Shown piece by piece: positions 17,317 through 26,256 of a stretch of 64,000 bases of DNA; positions within the stretch are counted from its first letter, which is position 1, and every line of letters starts with the position of its first letter. Made by a program: the position numbers and the translations under genes. Under the pieces are notes generated by a model. That model was not told the DNA's origin. It did not search any database and saw nothing but the letters and a program-made list of their open reading frames with translations. The DNA comes from CBDCGJ01 sp965216645 (GTDB lineage Bacteria > Pseudomonadota > Alphaproteobacteria > GCA-2731375): the NCBI GenBank assembly GCA_965216645.1, contig CBDCGJ010000006.1:1-64000 (forward strand). The letters are read 5' to 3'.

Positions 17317-18153
17317 TCAGCGGGCCTTGTGCGCGAGCTTGATGTCGTCGTCGACCTTCAAGCTCATTAGATGCACCACGGCGTGGCCGTAGCGGGAATG
17401 GGTTTCGATCCGCACTGGAATGGCGACGTCTTGCGCCTTCGAGGGCGCGAACCAGACATAGACGTCGGGTCGCGGCTTCTTCTCGCCCTGAGGCTTGCCG
17501 AGATCTTCCTGGAACGCCACCTTGCGCTCATAGAACATCTGACACTTCGTCGCCGGGCCGTTATAAGCCGCATATTGGGTCGGCTTCAGCAGGTCGGGGC
17601 CGAGCGCCTTGAAGCTGACCACATTGCGGCGCCTCCCGGTGAAGACGTCCATCTCCGGGCCGCAAGGATTGGCGGCGGAGCGCGGCGCCAGGATCGCCTT
17701 GGTCAGGCCGGTCAAAGCGTCGAGCGGCGCGCCGGCGAGCGGCAATGGCCCCTTGGCGTCGTCGTCATATTTGCCGGTGCCCTTGATCGTCGCCAGGGTC
17801 GATTGGCCCGGCCGGAAGGCAATGTCGATCTCCCGCTTGCCGCGTCGGTTCTGACCCATGTGATAGGCCGATTGCGGTGTCAGTTCGCCATCGACGATGC
17901 GGCCCGAGGCCTTGGTTTGGGAGCGCCATTGAAACATCTTGTCCAGCATGCCCAAAGTTTGGGTCCGCGCCTCGACCCTGTATTTGTCCCGCTCAACGGT
18001 CGCCCAATAGACGCCGCTAGCGGCATGGACGCCGCCGGCATAGATGTCGAAGCGCATGGAGATATCGCGCGCCTCCGCCGAGGTGGCGAGCAGCGCGCCG
18101 AACGGCAAAGTCAAAAGTAACGTTTTCATACGCATTTTCGGTTGTCGTGCCAT
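17317..18153 (-). CDS. DUF3108 family exported protein
   Basis: 278 residues with a signal peptide (MKTLLLTLPFGALLATSAEA). The rest is beta-rich, with the DUF3108 pattern ISMRFDIYAGGVHAASGVYWATVERDKYRVEARTQTLGMLDKMFQWRSQTKASG and, later, DVYVWFAPSKAQDVAIPVRIET. The family is thought to be periplasmic and may bind lipid or assist envelope homeostasis, but no activity is established. The SD AAGGGGCG lies directly before the ATG at 18153. It lies 21 bp before the MOSC gene. Confidence 0.82.
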   Translation of the reverse strand: MARQPKMRMKTLLLTLPFGALLATSAEARDISMRFDIYAGGVHAASGVYWATVERDKYRVEARTQTLGMLDKMFQWRSQTKASGRIVDGELTPQSAYHMGQNRRGKREIDIAFRPGQSTLATIKGTGKYDDDAKGPLPLAGAPLDALTGLTKAILAPRSAANPCGPEMDVFTGRRRNVVSFKALGPDLLKPTQYAAYNGPATKCQMFYERKVAFQEDLGKPQGEKKPRPDVYVWFAPSKAQDVAIPVRIETHSRYGHAVVHLMSLKVDDDIKLAHKAR

Positions 18154-18180
18154 CGCCCCTTCCTCTCCTTCAATCTTAAC

Positions 18181-18804
18181 TCAGTCGCCGCCGACGGCCC
18201 GCTTGTAGTCCTCCGTACAGCGGCCAATGCCGCGGCGCAGGAAATCGTTGCGCATGTCGTGACCGTTGCCGGCATGGGCGGTCATCGCCTCGGGCGGGGT
18301 CGGATCGGTGACCTCGGGCCAATGGCCGGGCTGCGGGCCCGCCCCTTCCGCCGCCACAGGTAACGGATCGTCGTCGGTAATCGCGGGCGCCTTGGTCACT
18401 TCCATGATGTCCCAGCTGACCTCCAGCGGAATATTGTTGTTGTCGAAGAAATAGATCGACCAGAGCGTGCCATGGTCGACCGCGCCGGCGACGTCGAGGC
18501 CGGCCGCCTCCAACTTATCCTTTAACGCAAACAGGGCCGCCCGGCTGTCGACGGTAAACGAAACGTGATCGAAGCCCAACGGTTCCCGGGTCGGTGAACC
18601 GTGGAACTTCGGCTTCATCTTGCTGGCGCCGGCATATTCGAAGAAGGCGATCTGGGTGTTGCCGGCCCGGAAGAAGTAGTGGCGATAACCGTCATGACCG
18701 ATCCCGGCATGCAGTTCCATACCCAGCAAATCCCGGTAGAACCGCACGGTTTCGGTCATGTCGTCGGTGATGAAGGCGAGATGATTGATGCCCGTCAATT
18801 GCAT
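18181..18804 (-). CDS. VOC (glyoxalase/dioxygenase) superfamily protein
   Basis: 207 residues. The N-terminal 130 residues form the paired beta-alpha-beta-beta-beta VOC modules: INHLAFITDDMTETVRFYRDLLGMEL (His metal ligand), FHGSPTREPLGFDHVSFTVDSRAALFAL (second His) and WSIYFFDNNNIPLEVSW (Glu). This suggests a metal-dependent lyase, epimerase or dioxygenase. The C-terminal 70 residues (PPEAMTAHAGNGHDMRN ... GIGRCTEDYKRA) are unusual for the family. It is divergent from meaB, and a methylmalonyl-CoA epimerase role is conceivable from that neighbour but not shown by the sequence. Confidence 0.82.
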   Translation of the reverse strand: MQLTGINHLAFITDDMTETVRFYRDLLGMELHAGIGHDGYRHYFFRAGNTQIAFFEYAGASKMKPKFHGSPTREPLGFDHVSFTVDSRAALFALKDKLEAAGLDVAGAVDHGTLWSIYFFDNNNIPLEVSWDIMEVTKAPAITDDDPLPVAAEGAGPQPGHWPEVTDPTPPEAMTAHAGNGHDMRNDFLRRGIGRCTEDYKRAVGGD

Positions 18805-18912
18805 CGGTCCCTCCTGATTTTCTTGTTGGCGAACTTCCGACTGATATGAGCGCCAATTTAGCCGAATTCAAGGCGGGGTGACAGGCCGCCGGGGATCGGT
18901 TATGCCGAGCCC

Positions 18913-19896
18913 ATGGACGATCTCGAAAAACTGGCGTCAGCCGTCCTGAACGACGAACGCCGCGCATTGGCGCGGGCGATCACGTTGGTCGAATCGACCC
19001 GGCCCGACCATCGCGAACGGGCGGAGACGCTGCTCAACCATGTGATGCCGAAGCGGAAGCCGTCGCTGCGCATCGGCATCTCCGGCGCGCCGGGGGTTGG
19101 CAAATCGACCTTCATCGAGGCCTTCGGGCTCTATCTGATCGAACAGGGGGAGCGGGTCGCGGTGCTGGCCATCGATCCCTCCTCCCGGCGTACCGGCGGC
19201 TCGATCCTGGGCGACAAGACCCGGATGGAGACCCTGTCCCGCAAGCCTGAAGCCTTCATCCGGCCCTCGCCGTCGGGCGGCAGTCTCGGAGGTGTCGCCA
19301 GGCGCACGCGGGAAGCCATGGCCCTGGTGGAAGCGGCGGGTTTCTCCGTCGTCATCGTCGAAACCGTCGGCGTCGGCCAGTCGGAGACGGCGGTTGCCGA
19401 CATGGTCGATCTGTTCCTGCTGCTGCTCTCACCTGCTGGCGGCGACGATCTGCAGGGCATCAAGCGGGGCATCATGGAGCTGGCGGATTTGGCCGTGATC
19501 AACAAGGCGGACGGCGATTTCGAAACCGCGGCGCGCCATGCCGCCTCCGATGTGCTCAATGCTCTCCATCTGCTGCGGCCGCGTCTGCCGGAATGGCGGG
19601 CGGAGGTGCTCAAGGTCTCGGCGCTGGAAAACCGGGGCATGGAAGAGGTCTGGGACGCCATCGGCCGCTACCGTCTAGCGTTGACGGAGAGCGGCACTTT
19701 CCGCCGGCAGCGGGCGGAACAGGCCGTGCGCTGGATGTGGGCGGAAGTCGAAGCCAGTTTGCTCGCCGATCTGACCCGGCGCGACGATGTCGCCGGTCTC
19801 GCCAAGGATTTGGAAGCGGAAGTCGCCCGCGGCGATCTCGCGGCCACCGTCGCCGCCCGCCGGCTGCTGGCCAAAGTGATGGATGGGTCTTCGTAA
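18913..19896 (+). CDS. meaB: Methylmalonyl-CoA mutase-associated GTPase MeaB
   Basis: 327 residues of the SIMIBI G3E-type GTPase that loads and protects the B12 cofactor of methylmalonyl-CoA mutase. Motifs are GISGAPGVGKSTFIEAFG (Walker A), VLAIDPSSRRTGGSILGDKTRM (switch I), VVIVETVGVGQSETAVADMVD (switch II/III region), LAVINKADGD (NKxD) and SALENRGMEEVWDAI. The mutase itself is not in the window. It stands alone on the plus strand, followed by a REP-like inverted repeat that may end transcription. Confidence 0.93.
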   Translation: MDDLEKLASAVLNDERRALARAITLVESTRPDHRERAETLLNHVMPKRKPSLRIGISGAPGVGKSTFIEAFGLYLIEQGERVAVLAIDPSSRRTGGSILGDKTRMETLSRKPEAFIRPSPSGGSLGGVARRTREAMALVEAAGFSVVIVETVGVGQSETAVADMVDLFLLLLSPAGGDDLQGIKRGIMELADLAVINKADGDFETAARHAASDVLNALHLLRPRLPEWRAEVLKVSALENRGMEEVWDAIGRYRLALTESGTFRRQRAEQAVRWMWAEVEASLLADLTRRDDVAGLAKDLEAEVARGDLAATVAARRLLAKVMDGSS

Positions 19897-19939
19897 GGCA
19901 TTCCCTCCCATCTCTTCGCATCGTCGTCATCCACCTCAA

Positions 19940-20025
19940 AAAGGGGTCGGAGGGAATTACCTAATTAAAGGTGTTTAATATTGATTAATTTCGTCTAAAA
20001 CTAAGTAATTCCCTCCGACCCCTTT
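19940..20025. repeat. REP-like inverted repeat (GGGGTCGGAGGGA family), locus 1
   Basis: Two perfect 21-bp arms, 19940-19960 and 20005-20025, each made of AAA, GGGGTCGGAGGGA and ATTAC (one inverted). They enclose a 44-bp AT-rich centre. It lies between meaB and the first M16 peptidase gene. The same core occurs near 42.9, 53.4 and 63.65 kb. Confidence 0.9.
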
Positions 20026-20160
20026 CTCTATGGCTTGCAGTTTCAGTACGGCACCTTATGAGCCCGCGGCCAGCGATCACGATTGCTTGCCTCGCGCTTG
20101 CATTCGCGGGCCGCATGGGCAAACTCTCGTTTAAAGACGTCATCATCCAACGAGGTAACG

Positions 20161-21513
20161 ATGCGTAAACTTCTTTCGGCTTTGCTGCTCTGCGGGATCG
20201 CCTGGCCGGCGCAGGCCGGTCTGTTCAATCCGACGGAAACCGTTCTCGACAACGGCATGCGGGTGATCGTGATCGAGGATCACCGGGCACCGGTGGTCAC
20301 TCATATGGTCTGGTTCCCCGCCGGTTCCGCCGACGAGCCGCCGGGCAAGTCGGGGATCGCCCATTTTCTCGAGCATCTCATCTTCAAGGGGACGGAGAAG
20401 ATTTCCGGCGGCGAGTTCTCCAAGATCATCGCCCGCAACGGTGGCCGCGAAAACGCCTTCACGTCCTACGATTTCACCGGCTATTACCAGAACCTGGCCA
20501 GCGACCGGTTGGAGCTGGTGATGGAGCTGTTCGCCGACCGCATGGAAAACCTGAAGATCACCGAGGAAGATGTGCGCAACGAGCGGCAGGTCATCCTGGA
20601 GGAACGCAATTCCCGTGTCGACAACGATCCGAACGCATTGTTCGGCGAGCAGATGGCGGCGGCGCAATATCTCGCCAGTCCCTACGGCCGTCCGGTGATC
20701 GGTTGGCGCCACGAGATGGAGCAACTCAGCCGTCAGGACGCGCTGGATTGGTACCGCGCTTACTACGCGCCCAACAATGCGATCCTGATCGTCGCCGGTG
20801 ATGTGGATCCGGCCAATGTGATCGAGCTGGCGAAGAAGCATTACGGGCCGCTGAAGCGCCGCCCGGTGCCGCAACGGCTGCGCCCTCAGGAGCCGCCCCA
20901 GTTGGCGGAGCGGCGCCTCAGCTACAGCGATCCCCGGGTCCGGCAACCCTCGTTCCGGCGCTCCTACCTGGCGCCGAGCCGAATGACGGGCGAAACCAAG
21001 CATTCCCTGCCCTTGACCGTGCTGTCCGATATTCTCGGCGGCGGATCGACCAGCCGGCTGCACCGTAAGCTGGTGATTGAGCAGAAACTGGCGGCCGGCG
21101 CCGGCGCCTATTACTCGGGCCTGCGCCTCGGCCGCACCGGCTTCGGCGTCTATGCCACGCCGGTGCCGGGTGGCGATGTGAAGAAGCTGGAGCCCGCGAT
21201 CGATGCGGTGATCGCCGATCTGCTCGAAAACGGGGTCACCGAGGAAGAGGTCGCGCGGGCCAAGTTCGGCCTGAAGTCCGGTGCCATCTATGCGCGAGAC
21301 AATATGTTCTCCGGCGCCCGCATCTTCGGCCGCGCTCTGACCGTTGGCATGACCGCGCAGGAAGTCGAGAGCTGGCCCGAACGGGTCGATAAAATCACGG
21401 TCGAACAAGTGAACGATGCGGCGGCCTTTGTCTTCGACCGACAGCGGTCGGTCGCGGGCTATCTGCTGCCGAAGGCGCCGGAAACGCCAAAAGCGCCGAA
21501 AGCGAAGGAGTAG
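20161..21513 (+). CDS. M16 family zinc metallopeptidase, catalytic subunit
   Basis: 450 residues. The signal peptide LLSALLLCGIAWPAQA directs it to the periplasm. The inverted zinc motif is HFLEH (H-x-x-E-H) in SGIAHFLEHLIFKGTEK (residues about 66-82), with the distal Glu in the ENAFTSYDFTGYYQ stretch or just after. ILEERNSRVDNDP and ILGGGSTSRLHRKLV are typical of pitrilysin/processing-peptidase relatives. GAGG before the ATG at 20161 supports the start. The next gene, 4 bp away, encodes a partner lacking the zinc motif, so the active enzyme is probably a heterodimer like mitochondrial processing peptidase. Confidence 0.92.
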   Translation: MRKLLSALLLCGIAWPAQAGLFNPTETVLDNGMRVIVIEDHRAPVVTHMVWFPAGSADEPPGKSGIAHFLEHLIFKGTEKISGGEFSKIIARNGGRENAFTSYDFTGYYQNLASDRLELVMELFADRMENLKITEEDVRNERQVILEERNSRVDNDPNALFGEQMAAAQYLASPYGRPVIGWRHEMEQLSRQDALDWYRAYYAPNNAILIVAGDVDPANVIELAKKHYGPLKRRPVPQRLRPQEPPQLAERRLSYSDPRVRQPSFRRSYLAPSRMTGETKHSLPLTVLSDILGGGSTSRLHRKLVIEQKLAAGAGAYYSGLRLGRTGFGVYATPVPGGDVKKLEPAIDAVIADLLENGVTEEEVARAKFGLKSGAIYARDNMFSGARIFGRALTVGMTAQEVESWPERVDKITVEQVNDAAAFVFDRQRSVAGYLLPKAPETPKAPKAKE

Positions 21514-21517
21514 CGCC

Positions 21518-22837
21518 ATGAGATTTATCGCCGCGTTCCTAACCGGCGCCGTCGCCCTTCTGCTGCTCGCCCTGCCGGCCCAATCCGCCTCCGGACCGAA
21601 GATCACGCCGGTGACAAGCCCGGGCGGCATCACCGCTTGGCTGGTGCAGGACAGCCAAGTGCCGGTAATCGCCCTGCGCTTCATGATCCCCGGGGGCGGC
21701 GCCCTCGACCCGGCGGACAAGAAGGGCTTGGCCAACATGGTGTCCGGCCTGCTCGACGAAGGCGCGGGCGAACTCGATTCCCTCGCCTTCCAGACCCGGC
21801 TCGAAGACATGGCCATGGGCCTGAGTTTTTCGAGCGGGCGGGACAATTTCGGCGGCCGCTTGCGCACCCTCAGCCAGTTTCGCGAGGAAGCCTTCGAGAT
21901 GCTGCGGCTGGCCCTGACCGAGCCCCGCTTCGATGAGGAACCGGTCGAGCGAATCCGCCGGCAGATCCTGACCGGCCTGATCCGAGACGAGGAAGATCCG
22001 GACACCATCGCCTCCCGCACCTGGTTCGCCACCGCTTTCGCCGGACATCCCTATGCCCGGCCCAACGACGGCACGCCGGCTAGCGTGAAGGCGATCACCG
22101 TCGACGACCTGCGCCAGTTCGTGCGTCAGCGTCTGCATCGCCAAGGTTTGTTGATCGGCGTGGTGGGTGACATTTCGCCGGACGATCTGGGCCGCCTGCT
22201 CGACAAGACTTTCGGTGCCCTACCGGCAACCGCGGGCGGGGCCACTGTTCCCGACACCCAGCCGCAGGGCCTGGGCGAGACCAAGATCGTGCGCCAAAAC
22301 AATCCGCAAAGCCGGGTGATTTTTGGTGCCCCCGGCATTCCGCGCGGCGATCCGGATTGGTACGCGGCCTATGTGATGAACTACATCGTCGGCGGCGGCG
22401 GCATGACGACGCGACTCTTCAACGAAGTGCGGGAGAAGCGGGGCCTCGCCTATTCGGTCTATACCTATCTCTATGGCTTCGACCATACGGACTTGATCCT
22501 AGGCGGAGTCGGTACCGCCAACGAACGGTTGAACGAGTCCATCGAGACCATCCGCGCGGTCCTGAATAAGGTCCGTGACGAAGGGTTCACGGCGGAGGAA
22601 CTGGCCGACGCCAAGACCTATCTGAACGGCTCGTTTCCTCTGAATCTGACCAGCGGCGCGCGAATCGCCGGCATGTTGGTCAGCATTCAGAAACACAAAC
22701 TCGGCCTCGACTATCTATCGCAGCGGCCGAAGCTGATCGACGCGGTCACCCTGGAGGACCTGAAAAGAGTCGCTAAGCGCCTGTTAAAACCGGACAAAAT
22801 GCTCACCGTGATCGTCGGCAATCCGCCCGGCGAATAG
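21518..22837 (+). CDS. M16 family peptidase-like protein, non-catalytic partner
   Basis: 439 residues with a signal peptide (FIAAFLTGAVALLLLALPAQSA). The fold matches its neighbour (RFMIPGGGALDPADKKGLANMVSGLLDEG; NYIVGGGGMTTRLFNEVREKRGLAYSVYTYL), but the H-x-x-E-H motif is replaced by N-M-V-S-G at the same place, so zinc binding is lost. The glycine-rich loop GGGGMTTRLF, used for substrate binding in alpha-type subunits, is kept. The ATG is 4 bp after the stop of the catalytic gene, implying coupled translation. Confidence 0.9.
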   Translation: MRFIAAFLTGAVALLLLALPAQSASGPKITPVTSPGGITAWLVQDSQVPVIALRFMIPGGGALDPADKKGLANMVSGLLDEGAGELDSLAFQTRLEDMAMGLSFSSGRDNFGGRLRTLSQFREEAFEMLRLALTEPRFDEEPVERIRRQILTGLIRDEEDPDTIASRTWFATAFAGHPYARPNDGTPASVKAITVDDLRQFVRQRLHRQGLLIGVVGDISPDDLGRLLDKTFGALPATAGGATVPDTQPQGLGETKIVRQNNPQSRVIFGAPGIPRGDPDWYAAYVMNYIVGGGGMTTRLFNEVREKRGLAYSVYTYLYGFDHTDLILGGVGTANERLNESIETIRAVLNKVRDEGFTAEELADAKTYLNGSFPLNLTSGARIAGMLVSIQKHKLGLDYLSQRPKLIDAVTLEDLKRVAKRLLKPDKMLTVIVGNPPGE

Positions 22838-22908
22838 CGGGGCGCGCGAACCGCTTTTGGCCCCTCCGGCGATCTGTTAGGGTCCCGGAAATCTTCGGGA
22901 AATCTATT

Positions 22909-24201
22909 ATGTCATCTTATGTGCAATCGCTGGAGCTCTGCTTCGCCGACAAAATCGCCGGTATGGGCCTCGACCGGGACGACCTGGCGGCGGAGCTCGC
23001 CAATCTGCGCGAGCCGCTGGAACAATTGCAGAGACCGGACCCGGAACTTGCCGCTGTCCTGAACTCCGCCCAACAGACCGACGACCTGCCGGAGCTGGCG
23101 GCGATCGCCGACGACTGGCGCGGTCGTTTCGACCGTGTCGTCCTGCTCGGCATCGGCGGCTCCAGCCTCGGTGCGCGGACGATCCTGGAGCTGAACGCGC
23201 TCAACCGCGACGGGCCGGAGATCGTCATCTCCGACAATCTCGACGCCGACAGTTTCGCCGCCATGCTCGACCCGGCCGCACTCGACAACACCGCCTTCCT
23301 GGCGGTGTCGAAGTCCGGCGGCACGGCGGAAACCTTGTCGCAAAGCTTGGTCGCCGTGCGCAGGGTCAATGATGCCCTGGGACCCGAGGCCGCGGCGGAC
23401 CGTTTCCTGATGATCGCGCAACCGGGCGACAGCGCCCTGCGCGGCTTAGCCGAGAAGATCGGCGCCCGAGTATTGGACCACGATCCGAACTTGGGCGGCC
23501 GGTTCAGCGTGCTGTCGAGCAACGGCATGTTGCCGGCCTTGCTGGCCGGGCTCGACGCCGCCGCCATTCGCGCCGGCGCCACGGAGGTCGCTGAGCAGGC
23601 CCTCACCGCCAACCGGGCGGCGGCCATACCGGCGGCGGTCGGCGGCGCGGTCAATGTGGCGCTGCAAAAACGCAAGGGCCTCAATCAAGCTGTCTTGCTG
23701 ACCTACCACGACCGGATGGCGCCGTTCGGCTATTGGTTCCGCCAGCTCTGGGCGGAAAGCCTGGGCAAGGCCGGCATGGGCACCACCCCTGTCAATGCCA
23801 TCGGCCCGGTCGACCAGCACAGCCAGCTGCAGCTCTATCTCGACGGCCCGGTCGATAAATTGTTCACCGTAATCGCCTTCGACCATGCGGGCCGGGGGCC
23901 GGAAGTGGACGCGGACTGGGCCGGTGCTGTCGGCCTCGACTATCTGGCCGGCAAGCGGGTCGGCGATCTGGTCGGTGCCATGCAGCGGGCAACCATCGAG
24001 ACCCTGGCCAATCGCGGGCGGCCGGTGCGCACCCTGTCTCTGCGCCAGGCCGACGAAGCCGCGCTCGGTGCCCTGTTCATGCATTTCATGCTGGAAACCG
24101 TGTTCGCCGCCAAGCTTTGGGGCGTCGACCCCTTCGGCCAACCGGCGGTCGAGGAAGGCAAGGTGCTGGCCCGGCGCTACCTGACGGGAGACCCTGCGTG
24201 A
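22909..24201 (+). CDS. pgi: Glucose-6-phosphate isomerase
   Basis: 430 residues, shorter than the enterobacterial enzyme (about 550) but matching compact alphaproteobacterial forms. Two SIS domains: VVLLGIGGSSLGARTI, AVSKSGGTAETLSQ (phosphate-binding Ser/Thr loop), NLGGRFSVLSSNGMLPALLAG, and later APFGYWFRQLWAESLGKAGMG and IGPVDQHSQLQLYLDGP, which contains the catalytic Glu/His region. The reaction is glucose-6-phosphate to fructose-6-phosphate. The stop overlaps the mutL GTG start (GTGA), so pgi-mutL are translationally coupled. Confidence 0.9.
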   Translation: MSSYVQSLELCFADKIAGMGLDRDDLAAELANLREPLEQLQRPDPELAAVLNSAQQTDDLPELAAIADDWRGRFDRVVLLGIGGSSLGARTILELNALNRDGPEIVISDNLDADSFAAMLDPAALDNTAFLAVSKSGGTAETLSQSLVAVRRVNDALGPEAAADRFLMIAQPGDSALRGLAEKIGARVLDHDPNLGGRFSVLSSNGMLPALLAGLDAAAIRAGATEVAEQALTANRAAAIPAAVGGAVNVALQKRKGLNQAVLLTYHDRMAPFGYWFRQLWAESLGKAGMGTTPVNAIGPVDQHSQLQLYLDGPVDKLFTVIAFDHAGRGPEVDADWAGAVGLDYLAGKRVGDLVGAMQRATIETLANRGRPVRTLSLRQADEAALGALFMHFMLETVFAAKLWGVDPFGQPAVEEGKVLARRYLTGDPA

Positions 24202-25982
24202 CCCTACGTCGCCTGCCCGAGACCACTGTCAACCGGATCGCCGCCGGCGAGGTGGTCGAACGGCCGGCGAGCGCGGTCAAGGAACTGGTCGAAAACGCCC
24301 TCGACGCCGGCGCCCGGCAGATCGACGTGATTTTGGAGGACGGCGGCCAACGTCTGATCGCCGTCGACGACGATGGCCGGGGTATGAGCCGGGAGGAATT
24401 GACCCTGGCGGTCGAACGCCATGTCACCTCGAAGCTGCCGGACGACGATTTGCTGCGCATCGATTGGCTGGGATTCCGCGGCGAAGCCTTGCCCTCCATC
24501 GGCGCCGTCTCGCGCTTACGGATCGTCAGCCGCACCGCCGATAGCGAGGCCTGGAGCCTGCAGGTCGAAGGCGGCCGGAAGGACGATCCAGTCCCGGCCG
24601 CACGCGGCCCCGGCACCCGTGTCGAGGTCCGCGACCTGTTCTACGCGACGCCGGCCCGGCTGAAGTTTCTGAAGACTCCGCGCACGGAATTAAACCACGC
24701 CGTCGACGCCATCAAGCGTTTGGCCATGGCCCATCCCGACGTCGGCTTCCGCCTGAAAGATGGGGAACGCAGCATGCTCGATTACCCGGCCGCGGCGGGC
24801 GATCTGTTCGAAGGCCGGCGCGCCCGGCTGGCGCAGATCCTGGGCCACGACTTCATCGACAACGCGGTGGCGATCGAAGCGGTACGGGAGGGGATCGAGC
24901 TGACCGGCTTGGCCGGCCTGCCCACTTTCAGCCGCGGTAACGCCCAGCAACAATATTTCTTCGTCAATGGCCGGCCGGTGCGGGACAAGCTGTTCTACGG
25001 CGCCATCCGCGGCGCCTATGCCGACGTGCTGGCCCGCGACCGCCATCCGGTGCTGGCGCTGTTCCTGACCCTGGATGCCGCCGAGGTCGACGTTAACGTC
25101 CATCCCGCCAAGGCGGAGGTGCGGTTCCGCGACCCGGGCCGAGTGCGCGGTCTGATCGTCAGCGCCATTCGCCATGCCCTGGCCGACGCCGGTCATCGTT
25201 CCTCAACCACCGTGGCCGCCGCCGCCCTGGGTGCCGCCCGTCCCGCCGTAGACCTGGCCAATTTTGCCAGGCAGAATCAATTCGCCGCCGCCGCGCCGCG
25301 CGGTTTCGCCCCGGCGGCCCGCTACCAGGTCGCCGAGCCGATGGTCGATTATCAGGCGCCGCCGGCCGACGAGCCCACGGAGCAGGAGCCGGAAGCGAAC
25401 GGCTACCCCCTCGGTGCGGCGCGGACCCAACTGCACGAAACCTATATCGTCGCCCAGAACGACGATGGCGTGATCATCGTCGACCAACACGCGGCCCACG
25501 AACGCCTGGTGCAGGAGCGGATGAAGGCCGACCTGGCCGACCGCGGCGTCCCAAGGCAATTGCTGCTGTTGCCGGAGGTGGTGGAGCTGCCGCCCGCCGA
25601 CGTCGCCCGCCTGGCCGACCGTAGCGACGAATTGGCGGAGATGGGACTGGCGCTGGAACCCTTCGGCGACGGCGCCGTGGTGGTGCGCGAGACCCCGGCC
25701 ATGCTGGGCGAGGTGGCGGTGCAGAGCCTGGTCCGGGATCTGGCCGACAGTCTGGCCGAATGGGACGATACCCTGGCGCTGAAGGACCGGCTGGACGATG
25801 TCATCTCTACCATGGCTTGCCACGGCAGCGTCCGCGCCGGCCGCCGGCTCAGCGTCGAAGAAATGAACGCCCTGCTACGCGAGATGGAAGTGACTCCCCG
25901 CGCCGGCCAATGCAATCACGGCCGCCCGACCTATGTGGAACTGAAACTCGCCGACATCGAACGTCTGTTCGGTCGTCGATAA
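24198..25982 (+). CDS. mutL: DNA mismatch repair protein MutL
   Basis: 594 residues. The GHKL ATPase domain shows IAAGEVVERPASAVKELVENALDAG, AVDDDGRGM and RGEALPSIGAVS, followed by GTRVEVRDLFYATPARLKFLK and VNVHPAKAEVRF. The C-terminal dimerisation/endonuclease region contains QHAAHERLVQERM and AGQCNHGRPTYVEL. The Q-H-A-A-H-E-R motif and CNHGRP suggest the endonuclease-type MutL used by species without MutH, but I do not see the full D-Q-H-A-x2-E-x4-E set in exact form. GTG start, overlapping pgi. Confidence 0.95.
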   Translation: MTLRRLPETTVNRIAAGEVVERPASAVKELVENALDAGARQIDVILEDGGQRLIAVDDDGRGMSREELTLAVERHVTSKLPDDDLLRIDWLGFRGEALPSIGAVSRLRIVSRTADSEAWSLQVEGGRKDDPVPAARGPGTRVEVRDLFYATPARLKFLKTPRTELNHAVDAIKRLAMAHPDVGFRLKDGERSMLDYPAAAGDLFEGRRARLAQILGHDFIDNAVAIEAVREGIELTGLAGLPTFSRGNAQQQYFFVNGRPVRDKLFYGAIRGAYADVLARDRHPVLALFLTLDAAEVDVNVHPAKAEVRFRDPGRVRGLIVSAIRHALADAGHRSSTTVAAAALGAARPAVDLANFARQNQFAAAAPRGFAPAARYQVAEPMVDYQAPPADEPTEQEPEANGYPLGAARTQLHETYIVAQNDDGVIIVDQHAAHERLVQERMKADLADRGVPRQLLLLPEVVELPPADVARLADRSDELAEMGLALEPFGDGAVVVRETPAMLGEVAVQSLVRDLADSLAEWDDTLALKDRLDDVISTMACHGSVRAGRRLSVEEMNALLREMEVTPRAGQCNHGRPTYVELKLADIERLFGRR

Positions 25983-26052
25983 CAGGGCAAGTCGCAGGCT
26001 GGCTGTGTCTCTTTGCCGAGCCGCGGCACCAACTCTCGCCCATCAATCATAC

Positions 26053-26145
26053 CGTCATACCGGCCTTGAGCCGGTATCTTTTCGAGCATTGAGCTCGACT
26101 GCCAACAAGATACCGGATAACGGCTGCGCCGTTTCCGGCATGACG
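26053..26145. repeat. 93-bp intergenic repeat, copy C
   Basis: Exactly as long as copy B, with the same ends (CGTCATACCGG on the left, CCGGCATGACG on the right) and the same 40-bp right part. The centre is unrelated to copy B apart from the CCGGCCTTGAGCCGG arm. It lies in the 274-bp gap between mutL and the cyclase gene, so it is intergenic like the other copies. Confidence 0.82.
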
Positions 26146-26256
26146 ATTGTTTTAGACGCGCATGTCCTCCGACCCGACGGGCGCCGCCTTGAAATCCTGG
26201 TTGCCGGACCCGATATAGGGTAGAATTCCGTATACAATTGAGCGATTGGTGATCCC

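Noticed and set aside
20143..22032. 629-codon open frame on the minus strand
   Set aside because: Antisense shadow of the two M16 peptidase genes.
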